The notes below the pieces were generated by a model. That model made no database searches. It was not told where the DNA came from and was given only the letters and a program-made list of their open reading frames with translations. This document shows, piece by piece, positions 33,697 through 41,707 of a DNA stretch of 64,000 bases; the stretch's first letter is position 1, and each line of letters starts with the position of its first letter. The stretch comes from Candidatus Poribacteria bacterium (lineage in GTDB: Bacteria > Poribacteria > WGA-4E > GCA-2687025), in assembly GCA_028818695.1 (NCBI GenBank), contig JAPPNK010000012.1, positions 1 to 64,000 of the forward strand, given 5' to 3'. The position numbers and the translations under genes are program-made.

Positions 33697-34051
33697 CCCA
33701 AAGCCGATCTACGCAGACGAAATACCGACCGAACGGCGCGAACGGCTGTTGAACGGAGCCGCGCGCGGGATTGTGAACCGCCGACTTGCAGGCGCGGCGC
33801 TTGTCGTTCTGGAAACATGCAAGCCGCTCAACTTTGTCGGCTCTCAGTTCATGCTGGCGCTGCATCCGATCGTCTCCATTTTTTTTAAATACAAAGCGGA
33901 CGACTACCTCAACATGGCGCTGATACTGGAATCGGACGCGCATTTTGAGGAGCTGATCGGCCGCATCGAAACGCTGGAACAACGGCGCCGAAACGGAAAG
34001 CCTCAAGAAAAAGCGCAAGAGAAGAACGGAGAGGACTCGCATGGCGGATAA
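33689..34051 (+). CDS. Hypothetical protein upstream of glmL
   Basis: 120 residues from ATG 33689. The core reads 'LLNGAARGIVNRRLAGAALV', 'CKPLNFVGSQFMLALHPIVS', 'FFKYKADDYLNMALILESDA' and is hydrophobic enough to be membrane-associated. The C terminus is hydrophilic. No family recognised. It overlaps the glmL homologue by 11 nt, suggesting coupled synthesis. Confidence 0.65.
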   Translation: MNDPKPIYADEIPTERRERLLNGAARGIVNRRLAGAALVVLETCKPLNFVGSQFMLALHPIVSIFFKYKADDYLNMALILESDAHFEELIGRIETLEQRRRNGKPQEKAQEKNGEDSHGG

Positions 34052-35816
34052 CAGGCTCCGCTCCGTTTTGGCGACCGACTGCGGCAGCACAACGACGAAG
34101 GCAATTCTCATCGAGTATGTTGAGGAGCGGGAGGGCGGGTCTTATCGGCTCATCGCGCGCGGCGAGTCGCCCACAACGGTGGAGGCGCCTGTCGAGGATG
34201 TGACGGTCGGCGCGCTGAACGCCGTCACCGAAACGCAGGAGATCGCGGGGCGAACCTTGACGCGCGGTGGGCGCATATTGAAATCGAGCGTCGACGGCGA
34301 AGGCGCCGACATCTACATCTCAACAAGCAGCGCGGGGGGCGGCTTACAGATGATGGTCGCCGGCGTCGTCCGCGCAATGACCGCTGAAAGCGCCGAACGG
34401 GCGGCTCTCGGCGCCGGGGCGATCGTCATGGACGCCGTCGCCTCAAACGACCGCCGACTCCCCCATGAAAAAATCGAACAGATTCGCCGTTTGCGACCCG
34501 ACATGATCCTGCTCTCCGGCGGCGTCGACGGAGGGACGACCTCCCATGTCGCGGAGCTGGCAGAGCTAATTGCGGCGGCAAACCCGACAGCGCGCCTCGG
34601 CGCAGGGTACGATCTGCCCATCATCTACGCCGGGAACATCGACGCGAGAGAGCTGGTGATAGAGCGGCTTGGACAGCGCATGTCCCTAGAGATTGTGGAT
34701 AATCTGCGCCCCGTCCTTGAAAAAGAGAATCTGCTGCCCGCCCGTAAAATGATACAGTCCAAATTCCTAGAGCATGTCATGGCGCACGCGCCCGGTTACA
34801 AAACCTTGATGGAATGGACAGACGCGGACATCATGCCGACGCCGGGCGCGGTCGGTTATATGATGCAGACCATCGCGGAGGGGCGGGGCGTCAACATCAT
34901 AGGCGTCGACATCGGCGGCGCGACAACCGATGTGTTCTCCGTCTTCGACGGCGTCTTCAACCGAACCGTCAGCGCAAACCTCGGCATGAGCTACAGCGTC
35001 TCCAACGTTCTGGCTGAAGCGGGCATCGACAACGCCCTGCGCTGGATACCTTTTAAGGTGGACAAGCGCGCGCTCCATAACAGCGTCAAAAACAAAATGG
35101 TGCGCCCGACCACAATCCCGCAGACCATCGAAGACCTTGTCATAGAGCAGGCGATCGCCCGCGAAGCGCTGCGCCTCGCGTTTGAACAGCATAAGCTGCT
35201 GGCGACAGGGCTGCACGGCGTTCAGCAGCAGCGCACCATCAGCGAGGCGTTCACGCAGACGGCGACCGGCGAAACGCTGGTCGATATGGAAGCGCTGGAC
35301 CTGATTGTGGGGAGCGGGGGCGTTTTGTCGCATGCGCCGAGACGGATACAGTCGGCGGCGATGATGATCGATGCGTTTCAGCCGGTCGGAATGACGCAAC
35401 TCGCCGTCGATTCGATCTTCATGATGCCGCAGCTGGGCGTACTTGCGCAGGTGGACGCGGAGGCGGCGATGGATGTGTTTGAGCGCGACTGCCTCATTCC
35501 GCTCGGAACGGTCATCGCGCCGAACGGGGAGGCGGACGCGCGCTCGTCGCTCCATATCAGCGGAACCTTCCCAGACGGCGCAGCCCTTGATGAGACGATT
35601 CAGGCGGGCGGAATACGCCGATGGGAGTTGAAAGAGGGCGAACGAATGAAGGTGAAATGCGTCCCGAAAGGATCGTTCACCTTTGGAGAAGGGCGCGAAC
35701 GGGGCGCCGAGTACGAAGCGCAGGGCGGAACGGCGGGGCTGATCGTGGACGCGCGCGGACGGCCGATGACCGACGTCGGCGAACGCCTTGACCTCTATCC
35801 AAAACGGAAGCGGTAA
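34041..35816 (+). CDS. Glutamate mutase accessory ATPase GlmL/MutL-like
   Basis: 591 residues of the MutL/GlmL family (actin-like ATPase accessory of B12-dependent carbon-skeleton and amino mutases; not the DNA-repair MutL). 'VLATDCGSTTTKAILIEY' is phosphate-1, 'YISTSSAGGGLQMMVAGVVR' the family block, 'ILLSGGVDGGTTSHVAELAE' and 'IIGVDIGGATTDVFSVFDG' phosphate-2, 'LIVGSGGVLSHAP' adenosine. No mutase or B12-binding subunit is in the window, so its client is unknown. The flanking small proteins may be part of the same machine (inference). Confidence 0.9.
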   Translation: MADNRLRSVLATDCGSTTTKAILIEYVEEREGGSYRLIARGESPTTVEAPVEDVTVGALNAVTETQEIAGRTLTRGGRILKSSVDGEGADIYISTSSAGGGLQMMVAGVVRAMTAESAERAALGAGAIVMDAVASNDRRLPHEKIEQIRRLRPDMILLSGGVDGGTTSHVAELAELIAAANPTARLGAGYDLPIIYAGNIDARELVIERLGQRMSLEIVDNLRPVLEKENLLPARKMIQSKFLEHVMAHAPGYKTLMEWTDADIMPTPGAVGYMMQTIAEGRGVNIIGVDIGGATTDVFSVFDGVFNRTVSANLGMSYSVSNVLAEAGIDNALRWIPFKVDKRALHNSVKNKMVRPTTIPQTIEDLVIEQAIAREALRLAFEQHKLLATGLHGVQQQRTISEAFTQTATGETLVDMEALDLIVGSGGVLSHAPRRIQSAAMMIDAFQPVGMTQLAVDSIFMMPQLGVLAQVDAEAAMDVFERDCLIPLGTVIAPNGEADARSSLHISGTFPDGAALDETIQAGGIRRWELKEGERMKVKCVPKGSFTFGEGRERGAEYEAQGGTAGLIVDARGRPMTDVGERLDLYPKRKR

Positions 35817-35820
35817 ACCG

Positions 35821-36933
35821 ATGGCGCAAGCATACACGCCAGGTCTGACGGTCGCGCGGCGGGCGGTTGTGCGGAAGATGCGCAAGCTGCCGCTGCCGGG
35901 CGAGACTCTTGTGAAGGTCGGCGACGCTGTCGAGGCGGACTCGGTTGTCGCGCGGACAAAACTTCCCGGGGACGCTCATCCGTTGAACCTGTCGCGCGCG
36001 TTGAGCGTTCCCGAATCGGATGTGGAGCGGCATCTGCTTGTGAAGACGGGAGAGCCGTTTCAAAAAGGCGCGCTCATCGCCGAAACGAAGGGCTTTTTTG
36101 GTCTGTTTAAATCGCGCTATGTCGCCCCTGTGGACGGATCGCTTGAAACCGTCTCGACCGTGACGGGGCAGGCGATCCTGCGCGAACCGCCCAAGCCGCT
36201 GGAGGCGCGCGCCTATGTGAAGGGCGTTGTCGTCGAGACGCTGGAAGACGAAGGCGCCGTCGTTGAAATGGAGGGCGCGTTCATTCAGGGCATTCTGGGC
36301 GTCGGCGGAGAAACGCATGGCGAGCTGGTACTGGCAGTTGAGCGCGGCGCGGAACTGACCGCAGAGGAGGTCCTGCCGGCGCATCAAGGAAAAGTTCTCA
36401 TCGTCGGCGGAAGCGTCCGCGCGGACGCTCTGCAAAAGGCGGCTGAAGTCGGGGCGGCGGGGATCGCGGCGGGATGTATCGACGCGGCGGAACTGCGCGA
36501 TTGCCTTGGGTATGAGCTGGGAGTCGCCGTCACCGGGGCGGAAGAAATCGGGCTGACGGCGATCGTCACGGAAGGGTTTGGACGCATCGACATGGCGGAA
36601 AAAACCTTTGAGCTGTTGAAGTCGCTGGAAGGGCGGCATGCCTCCATGAACGGCGCGACGCAGATACGCGCCGGCGTGACCCGTCCGGAGATCCTGGTCC
36701 CGATGGAGGGGGAGGGCGAGGCGTATTCAGCGTCCGCGCTGACGCTTGAGACGGGGGCGGCGGCGCGCGTCATTCGGGAGCCGCGCTTCGGCGAGACGGG
36801 CGAAATTGCCGAGCTGCCCGTTGAGCTGCAGGAGATCGAGACGGGCGCGCGGGTGCGCGTCGCGGTCGTGCGCCTGCAGAACGGCGACGAGATCGCGCTC
36901 CCAAGAGCGAACATTGAACTGATTGGCGGCTAG
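35821..36933 (+). CDS. Conserved protein with barrel-sandwich domain, GlmL partner
   Basis: 370 residues from ATG 35821, 4 nt after the glmL stop. Residues about 25-140 contain two biotinyl/lipoyl-like hammerheads ('LPGETLVKVGDAVEADSVVA' and 'YVAPVDGSLETVSTVTGQAI'), as in RnfC N-terminal regions. No MKM biotin or lipoyl lysine is visible. The middle ('GKVLIVGGSVRADALQKAAE', then 'GVAVTGAEEIGLTAIVTEGF') looks like an alpha/beta domain, and the C-terminal 80 residues end in a KOW-like strand ('ARVRVAVVRLQNGDEIALP'). Name unknown; the tight coupling suggests it works with GlmL. Confidence 0.75.
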   Translation: MAQAYTPGLTVARRAVVRKMRKLPLPGETLVKVGDAVEADSVVARTKLPGDAHPLNLSRALSVPESDVERHLLVKTGEPFQKGALIAETKGFFGLFKSRYVAPVDGSLETVSTVTGQAILREPPKPLEARAYVKGVVVETLEDEGAVVEMEGAFIQGILGVGGETHGELVLAVERGAELTAEEVLPAHQGKVLIVGGSVRADALQKAAEVGAAGIAAGCIDAAELRDCLGYELGVAVTGAEEIGLTAIVTEGFGRIDMAEKTFELLKSLEGRHASMNGATQIRAGVTRPEILVPMEGEGEAYSASALTLETGAAARVIREPRFGETGEIAELPVELQEIETGARVRVAVVRLQNGDEIALPRANIELIGG

Positions 36934-36997
36934 CGCCGAAAGGACGCAAAGAGAAGGCATGCCCCCGCCTGCGCGAGGGCAGCAACCTTCCCGATTG

Positions 36998-38116
36998 TCA
37001 TTCGCCTTTGTCTTGCGAAGTTTGATTATTCGGGCTGCCGCCCGCTTCTTTCAATGTTCCCCACTGCGCTTTTTTTTTACCCGCAGGATCGACGGAGAGG
37101 AAACGGCTCTTGCCCGCCAAAACCCATGTCGCACTGATCGCTTCTATGCCTTGCTTGATGAGACGAATCTCCTTCGTCTCAATGTGCATCCGGTACAGTC
37201 CGCCAAGACGCCCGCCATCCGCTTGACGAGAGTAGTGACTATAAACGATCCATTTGCTGTCCGGCGACCAACATTTCGCAAAATCTCCAGTGTCGTTGAA
37301 GGTGAGCCGCTGGACGTTGGAGCCGTCAGGGCGCATCACATACATCTCCGCATAATCGGGGGTTCCGCTGACGGGAGCCTCCGGCAGATAAGAATGAAAC
37401 GCGATCCATTTGCCGTCCGGCGACCAAACCGCCGGCCATGAGGAGAGCGGCAGATTTGTCAACTTGACGCGGTTTTTTCCGTCCGCCGCGTCGATCGTGT
37501 AGATGTCGCGGTACAAATCCTCCGTCTTAGCATCGAACGCGATCTTTTTGCCGTCCGGCGACCAATTGGGACTCCAATTGGAAGCGGACGGCTTATGCGT
37601 CAAGCGGACCAACATGCCGGTGTCGACGCGCAGTTTGTAGATGTCGGAGTTGTGTCCGGTGCGCGCCGTGCCTGCCATCGCAAGCCATCTGCCGTCCGGC
37701 GACCAGTTGAGATGGATAAAAACCAAATCGCGCGGAAGCGGGTCATAGAGGCTTTTTTCTTTCCCCGTTTCTAAATCAAGGATGTACGGCGCGTAGATCT
37801 GTTTAATGGAATCGATCGCGACAGCCGCCGCCCGTTTCCCGTCCAGCGACCATTTCGGCGCTCCAGACAACCCGACCTCTCTCGTTCCGCGCATCCAGAC
37901 CCGGTCGTTTTCTCCGTCCAGATCCACCAGACGAATCTCTTCTATGTACGGGTCGTCGACAGCTCTTGCATGGTATGAGATGGTCGGCTTGTCCAGCGCC
38001 GTCACATCCTCAAGCGCTCTCGCCAACGGAGGGTCTCCGACCGCCGGCGAAGCGCTGAACCACAGCAATGCGGACGCCGCTGCTCCCAGACCAAGAATGC
38101 GAGCGAGAAACCGCAT
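36998..38116 (-). CDS. TolB-like beta-propeller (PD40) protein
   Basis: 372 residues from ATG 38116 (GAGAGGATCC). Signal peptide at about 1-26. Five or more PD40 blades with the 'WSPDGKWIAF'-type signature at about 120-320 form a propeller. The C terminus contains an A9 run (Gly-Lys-Lys-Lys) at 37070-37078, prone to slippage. Propellers of this sort often bind other proteins or glycans. It starts 14 nt after the upstream Ig-like gene and is probably cotranscribed. Confidence 0.82.
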   Translation of the reverse strand: MRFLARILGLGAAASALLWFSASPAVGDPPLARALEDVTALDKPTISYHARAVDDPYIEEIRLVDLDGENDRVWMRGTREVGLSGAPKWSLDGKRAAAVAIDSIKQIYAPYILDLETGKEKSLYDPLPRDLVFIHLNWSPDGRWLAMAGTARTGHNSDIYKLRVDTGMLVRLTHKPSASNWSPNWSPDGKKIAFDAKTEDLYRDIYTIDAADGKNRVKLTNLPLSSWPAVWSPDGKWIAFHSYLPEAPVSGTPDYAEMYVMRPDGSNVQRLTFNDTGDFAKCWSPDSKWIVYSHYSRQADGGRLGGLYRMHIETKEIRLIKQGIEAISATWVLAGKSRFLSVDPAGKKKAQWGTLKEAGGSPNNQTSQDKGE

Positions 38117-38130
38117 GGATCCTCTCCTTG

Positions 38131-39600
38131 TCATTTGAGAGCGTCAGGGAGGTTGGGGTTTTCGCTTTCATCTTCCTTGCCTGTCGGAATCGGGAGTGGG
38201 TCTGCCGCCTCTGGATTGTAGAACGCTTTTTCGCTTTCCACCTCTGCAGGCGCATTGCCGGCGCCATAGTTTGTGTAGGCTTCAACGTAGTATTCCCGGT
38301 CTCGAGTCAATGTCGCCGGTGTGTCCATCGGCAATGTAACGCTCTCCCAGAATGCCGGCGTTGTGAAAAACGACTCATCGTCCGGCCAGTTCGCTTCATG
38401 TTGATTTCCATCCTCAAACCATCTGGCTTTGCGCCGCAAGTGAAAATCACGCGCATTCCCGTCGTAGTAGTATTCGATGGTGTGACCGCTCGTGAAAATG
38501 TACCGATCGTCAAGAACGTTGTAAAAACTGTCAACCCGCGAGATCATGCGACGCCACTGAAAACCGTGGTTGTCGTAAAGTTTCACCGTGGCTGTCTCCG
38601 GACGGCTTTTGACAACTGTTCCGGAGGGAGTGACGTACGTCGCAACCGCTGTGACGGTACGGGGGCTGCCATCCTGGTCCCCGCCGATAGCGAACGTGTG
38701 ATCTATTTCGCTCCACATGTCCGATGTTTCGTTGCTGGGATCAACTTCGTTGTTTTCGGCGCCTTCAATGACGTATTCAACCCAGTCGAAGGGAACGGTT
38801 GTCGCGAGGCTAATATCAATGGATTCGTCTTCCACACACTTTTCTGGAACATATAGCATGGCGTAGATCGGCTTCCAGACAGAGACCGCAATTGTTGCGG
38901 ATTCGCCTGCGACCTCATCCCCGTCCGCGTTGACGCCGTAAGGAGTCGCCGTGAACGTGACGGTACTGCCATGCGAGACGCTTGAGAAGTCGTATGTGAT
39001 CTGGCTTGTTAAGCCGGGGCCGTTGTCCGTCGGCAGTGAGCTGCCGTCGACCGACCATTCGACTTTCCAGAACCCGACATCTGTTTGGACAAAGACATCG
39101 GCGGTTGAGCCGTCAACGAGATCATGATCGCTGGTTTGCGAGACAATACTGACGGTTTCCGACTTCTTCCAAACGTTGATGGTTGCCTGGGCGGTGTCGG
39201 AGTTGTCTTCGGCGTCAAAGGCGACGGCTTCCACAACAACTGCGGCTCCGGTCGTTGAGCCTAAGTCGTCGTATGCGAAGTCGAAATCGCTTGAAACGCC
39301 TGGGTCATCGTCTGTCCATGTATGTTCTGGATCATCGTCTCCGTCCGCCTCAACCGTCCAAACAACCCTGTCAACCAGGCTTTCCCCGTTTAGGTTGGTG
39401 AGCAAGGACGCCGTTGTGGTGTGCGAATCGCCTTCAAATATGTCGGTTGCCGAGACCGTGATCTGAGTGATTAAAGACGTTGTGGGTATAGCCGTGTTGC
39501 CGGGCGCGCCGACGAAGAAAGCGGCCGTTGCCGCCGCGAGGAAAGCCAGAGCCGCTTTATGCAGCCGATTTACGCGAGGGGGGGGGTACATTGCCCACAT
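38131..39600 (-). CDS. Secreted Ig-like-domain protein with poly-C tract at its 5' end
   Basis: 489 residues from ATG 39600; ATG 39591 also has AGGA at usable spacing. Signal sequence 'ALAFLAAATAAFFVGAPG' at about 16-35. The mature protein has several 85-95 residue beta-sandwich-like units rich in Ser/Thr/Val/Asp ('ITVSATDIFEGDSHTTTASL', 'VSIVSQTSDHDLVDGSTADV'), each with a 'WTVE', 'VEWSVDG' or 'VEYVIEG' strand. Its codon use is less GC-rich than the neighbours. A run of nine C lies within codons 5-8. The protein is probably exported; a surface or matrix role is inferred. Confidence 0.8.
   Translation of the reverse strand: MWAMYPPPRVNRLHKAALAFLAAATAAFFVGAPGNTAIPTTSLITQITVSATDIFEGDSHTTTASLLTNLNGESLVDRVVWTVEADGDDDPEHTWTDDDPGVSSDFDFAYDDLGSTTGAAVVVEAVAFDAEDNSDTAQATINVWKKSETVSIVSQTSDHDLVDGSTADVFVQTDVGFWKVEWSVDGSSLPTDNGPGLTSQITYDFSSVSHGSTVTFTATPYGVNADGDEVAGESATIAVSVWKPIYAMLYVPEKCVEDESIDISLATTVPFDWVEYVIEGAENNEVDPSNETSDMWSEIDHTFAIGGDQDGSPRTVTAVATYVTPSGTVVKSRPETATVKLYDNHGFQWRRMISRVDSFYNVLDDRYIFTSGHTIEYYYDGNARDFHLRRKARWFEDGNQHEANWPDDESFFTTPAFWESVTLPMDTPATLTRDREYYVEAYTNYGAGNAPAEVESEKAFYNPEAADPLPIPTGKEDESENPNLPDALK
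39578..39586 (-). repeat. Homopolymeric C9 tract in the start region of the Ig-like gene
   Basis: Nine consecutive C on the minus strand. An upstream ATG at 39655 (AAAGGA before it) reads MKRLKKLMSVLLG... into the tract and stops 9 codons later; with eight C it would run into the Ig-like frame. Confidence 0.8.
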
Positions 39601-39717
39601 CCTGACGGTCGGTTCGTCCGAGAAGAACGGACATGAGTTTTTTCAGGCGTTTCATTTCTTGATCGGGTCCTTTCGTGTTTCAATATTCGTTGCAGACGGC
39701 TCATGCCGCCTGCATCC

Positions 39718-39747
39718 ACTCTAGCATAAGTCGTTCTCCGGTGTCAA
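39718..39747 (-). promoter_or_regulatory. Promoter repeat 3 (proximal)
   Basis: TTGACA, an 18-bp spacer and TAGAGT, with an extended -10 (ATGC before it). Confidence 0.6.
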
Positions 39748-39792
39748 CGTCTTTCGCCGCTGATCCAAAGACCGCCTCCATGCCGTATCGTA

Positions 39793-39821
39793 ACTCTAGC
39801 ATGGCTTTCGCCGGCGCGCAA
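39793..39821 (-). promoter_or_regulatory. Promoter repeat 2
   Basis: TTGCGC, a 17-bp spacer and TAGAGT, again preceded by ATGC. Confidence 0.5.
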
Positions 39822-39860
39822 CAATTATTTCTTCGCTCACGATTCTCCATGCTTGCCCAG

Positions 39861-39890
39861 ATTGTAGCATAGGTCTTTCTCCCGATACAA
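39861..39890 (-). promoter_or_regulatory. Promoter repeat 1 (distal)
   Basis: TTGTAT, an 18-bp spacer and TACAAT, preceded by ATGC. The surrounding 70 bp (39865-39936) is a degenerate copy of 39722-39790. Confidence 0.6.
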
Positions 39891-39949
39891 CATCTTTTTT
39901 GCCGATTCGCTAAAAAACTTCTCCCAATCCGTATCGCCGGCGCCGCCCG

Positions 39950-40546
39950 TCATCCGTTGGCGTCCAAATACGCTTCCGCCTCGTCCGCCTTCTCGGCGGA
40001 AATCTCGCCGGCGCGGACATATTCTTTGATCAGCTGGCGCAGCGTGATGAGCGCGTGGAGAGTCCGCCCGCGCTGTCGAAGCGCCTCCGCTCCGCCCTGC
40101 TCCCTGTCTAAAATGACAACGGCATGCTCAACGCGAACGCCTGCCGCGTCCAGCCCGTCCAAAAACGCAAACTTGCTTGTTCCTTGCGTGATGAGGTCGT
40201 CTATCAGAACGCACCGCGCGCCCTTTTCCAAAAAACCTTCGACCTGCGAACGGGAGCCGTACTCTTTCGGCGCCTTGCGGACATACGCCATGGGGAGGCG
40301 CAGCTTGTGCGCGGCGACGGCGGCAAGCGGTATGCCCGCCGTCTCCGCCCCGACAACCGCATCGACCGAAAGAGACGCTGCGATGTCGGCGAGCGCGTCT
40401 GTCGCCGCGTCCATCGCAGACGGGAAGGAAGGCAGCCTGCGCAAGTCCACATAGACGGGGCTGACGGCTCCAGAACGGAGGGTGAATTCGCCAAATTGAA
40501 GGACGCGCGCCTCTCGGAGAGCTTGCGCCGTTTGTTGTATCGACAT
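39950..40546 (-). CDS. pyrE: Orotate phosphoribosyltransferase
   Basis: 198 residues from ATG 40546. It joins orotate to PRPP to form OMP in pyrimidine synthesis. The PRPP loop is 'CVLIDDLITQGTSK', the N-terminal hood 'LQFGEFTLRSGAVSPVYVDL', and 'AYVRKAPKEYGSRSQVEG' the flexible loop with the catalytic Lys. No other pyr gene is nearby. Confidence 0.93.
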   Translation of the reverse strand: MSIQQTAQALREARVLQFGEFTLRSGAVSPVYVDLRRLPSFPSAMDAATDALADIAASLSVDAVVGAETAGIPLAAVAAHKLRLPMAYVRKAPKEYGSRSQVEGFLEKGARCVLIDDLITQGTSKFAFLDGLDAAGVRVEHAVVILDREQGGAEALRQRGRTLHALITLRQLIKEYVRAGEISAEKADEAEAYLDANG

Positions 40547-40568
40547 GCTTTGTTCCCTGTTTTGGCGG

Positions 40569-40597
40569 ATTATAGAACGCTTGCGGCGATTGTTCAA
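40569..40597 (-). promoter_or_regulatory. Predicted pyrE promoter
   Basis: On the minus strand TTGAAC (40597-40592), a 17-bp spacer and TATAAT (40574-40569), 23 bp before the ATG. Confidence 0.65.
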
Positions 40598-40682
40598 GCC
40601 TCCGGCAACGAGCGCATGGCGCCGCGCGCCCTTTCAGCGCTATAATAAGATGAACGCCAATTGAACGGTAAGGGGAGTCCAG

Positions 40683-41684
40683 ATGATCAGCGTTGCTGTG
40701 ATCGGAATGGGCGGCATCGGCAACCGCCACGCTCAATGTTATCAAGAGAACCCGCTTGCGCAGTTGAGCGCCGTGTGCGACCAGAACGAAAGCCGCGCCG
40801 ACGCCGCTTCAGAGCGGTACGGCGTACCCGCCTACTACAGCATACAAGAGCTGTTCGACAAGGCGGAGGTCGCCGCGGTCAGCGTCACAACCGCCGGGCG
40901 CGAAAACGGCGGCGACCATTACGCCCCCGTCATGCAGGCTCTGGAGGCGGGGAAGGACGCGCTCTGCGAAAAACCGATCAGCAACGACATCGCGCTCGCA
41001 AGAGAGATGGTCGCCAGCGCAAGAGAAAAAAACCTGCGCTTCGGCATCAACCTGAATCACCGCTTCGTTCCGTTTGCGTGGAAGGCGAAGGAGTGGGTTC
41101 AGGAGGGCGGCGGCGGACCTGTCGGACATCCGCTTTTCATCAACATGGCGCTGCGCATTGAGAATCCGAACGAGTCCTCCCCCTTCTTCCATTTTCGGGC
41201 GTTGCATCCGCATTCTTTAGATGTGATGCGCTTCTTTGCGGGCGAGGCGGCCGCCGTCCACGCCTTCGCCAACCGCGCCCCCGGCCGCATCAACTGGAGC
41301 AACCTCTCCATGAACATCCAGTACGAGAGCGGCGCCGTCGGACATTTGAGCGGCAGCTACGACGCCGGCGGGCTAATTGAGCGCGTTGAAATGGGCGGAA
41401 CGAACGGACGGTTCATCATCGAAGGCGTCTTTGAGGAGCTGCATTACCGCCCAAGGCGGGGCGGCGAGGCGCAGATGTGGACAAATCCTGCGCCCGGCGA
41501 GGAAGGGCATGTGAGCGGATTCAACGCCACTTTCACCAACCGAATCGGGCACTGGCTGCAGCAGCTGACGGACGGCGTCCCTCCCGACGAGATCGAAGCC
41601 TCCGGCGAGGACGGACTGCGCGTCCAAGAGATCATCGAAGCGGGCATCCGCTCCTTCCAAAAGAGAGAGGTTGTCGAACTTTAA
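40683..41684 (+). CDS. Gfo/Idh/MocA-family oxidoreductase
   Basis: 333 residues. Rossmann motif 'AVIGMGGIGNRHAQCYQ' and an intact 'LCEKPISND' segment with the conserved Lys. The C-terminal domain includes 'INLNHRFVPFAWKAKEW' and a probable catalytic His in 'FRALHPHSLDVMRFF', the HxxxxD pattern of this family. NAD(P)-dependent oxidoreductase of an unknown sugar or inositol. A TATAAT box at 40641-40646 lies 37 bp upstream without a clear -35. It is followed after 23 nt by the large TPR gene. Confidence 0.88.
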   Translation: MISVAVIGMGGIGNRHAQCYQENPLAQLSAVCDQNESRADAASERYGVPAYYSIQELFDKAEVAAVSVTTAGRENGGDHYAPVMQALEAGKDALCEKPISNDIALAREMVASAREKNLRFGINLNHRFVPFAWKAKEWVQEGGGGPVGHPLFINMALRIENPNESSPFFHFRALHPHSLDVMRFFAGEAAAVHAFANRAPGRINWSNLSMNIQYESGAVGHLSGSYDAGGLIERVEMGGTNGRFIIEGVFEELHYRPRRGGEAQMWTNPAPGEEGHVSGFNATFTNRIGHWLQQLTDGVPPDEIEASGEDGLRVQEIIEAGIRSFQKREVVEL

Positions 41685-41707
41685 TCACGCAACGCGGAAA
41701 ACGAATC

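Larger units (their letters stand above)
39601..39949. other. Upstream region with three promoter repeats
   Basis: 349 bp between the Ig-like gene and pyrE. It holds a 32-codon leader frame (39655 downward) and the three promoter-like repeats listed separately. Nothing else was recognised. Confidence 0.6.

Noticed and set aside
36951-36997. GC-rich hairpin (gcccccgcctgcgcgagggc) after the GlmL partner gene as a terminator
   Set aside because: Short stem and no T tract on either side; too weak to list.
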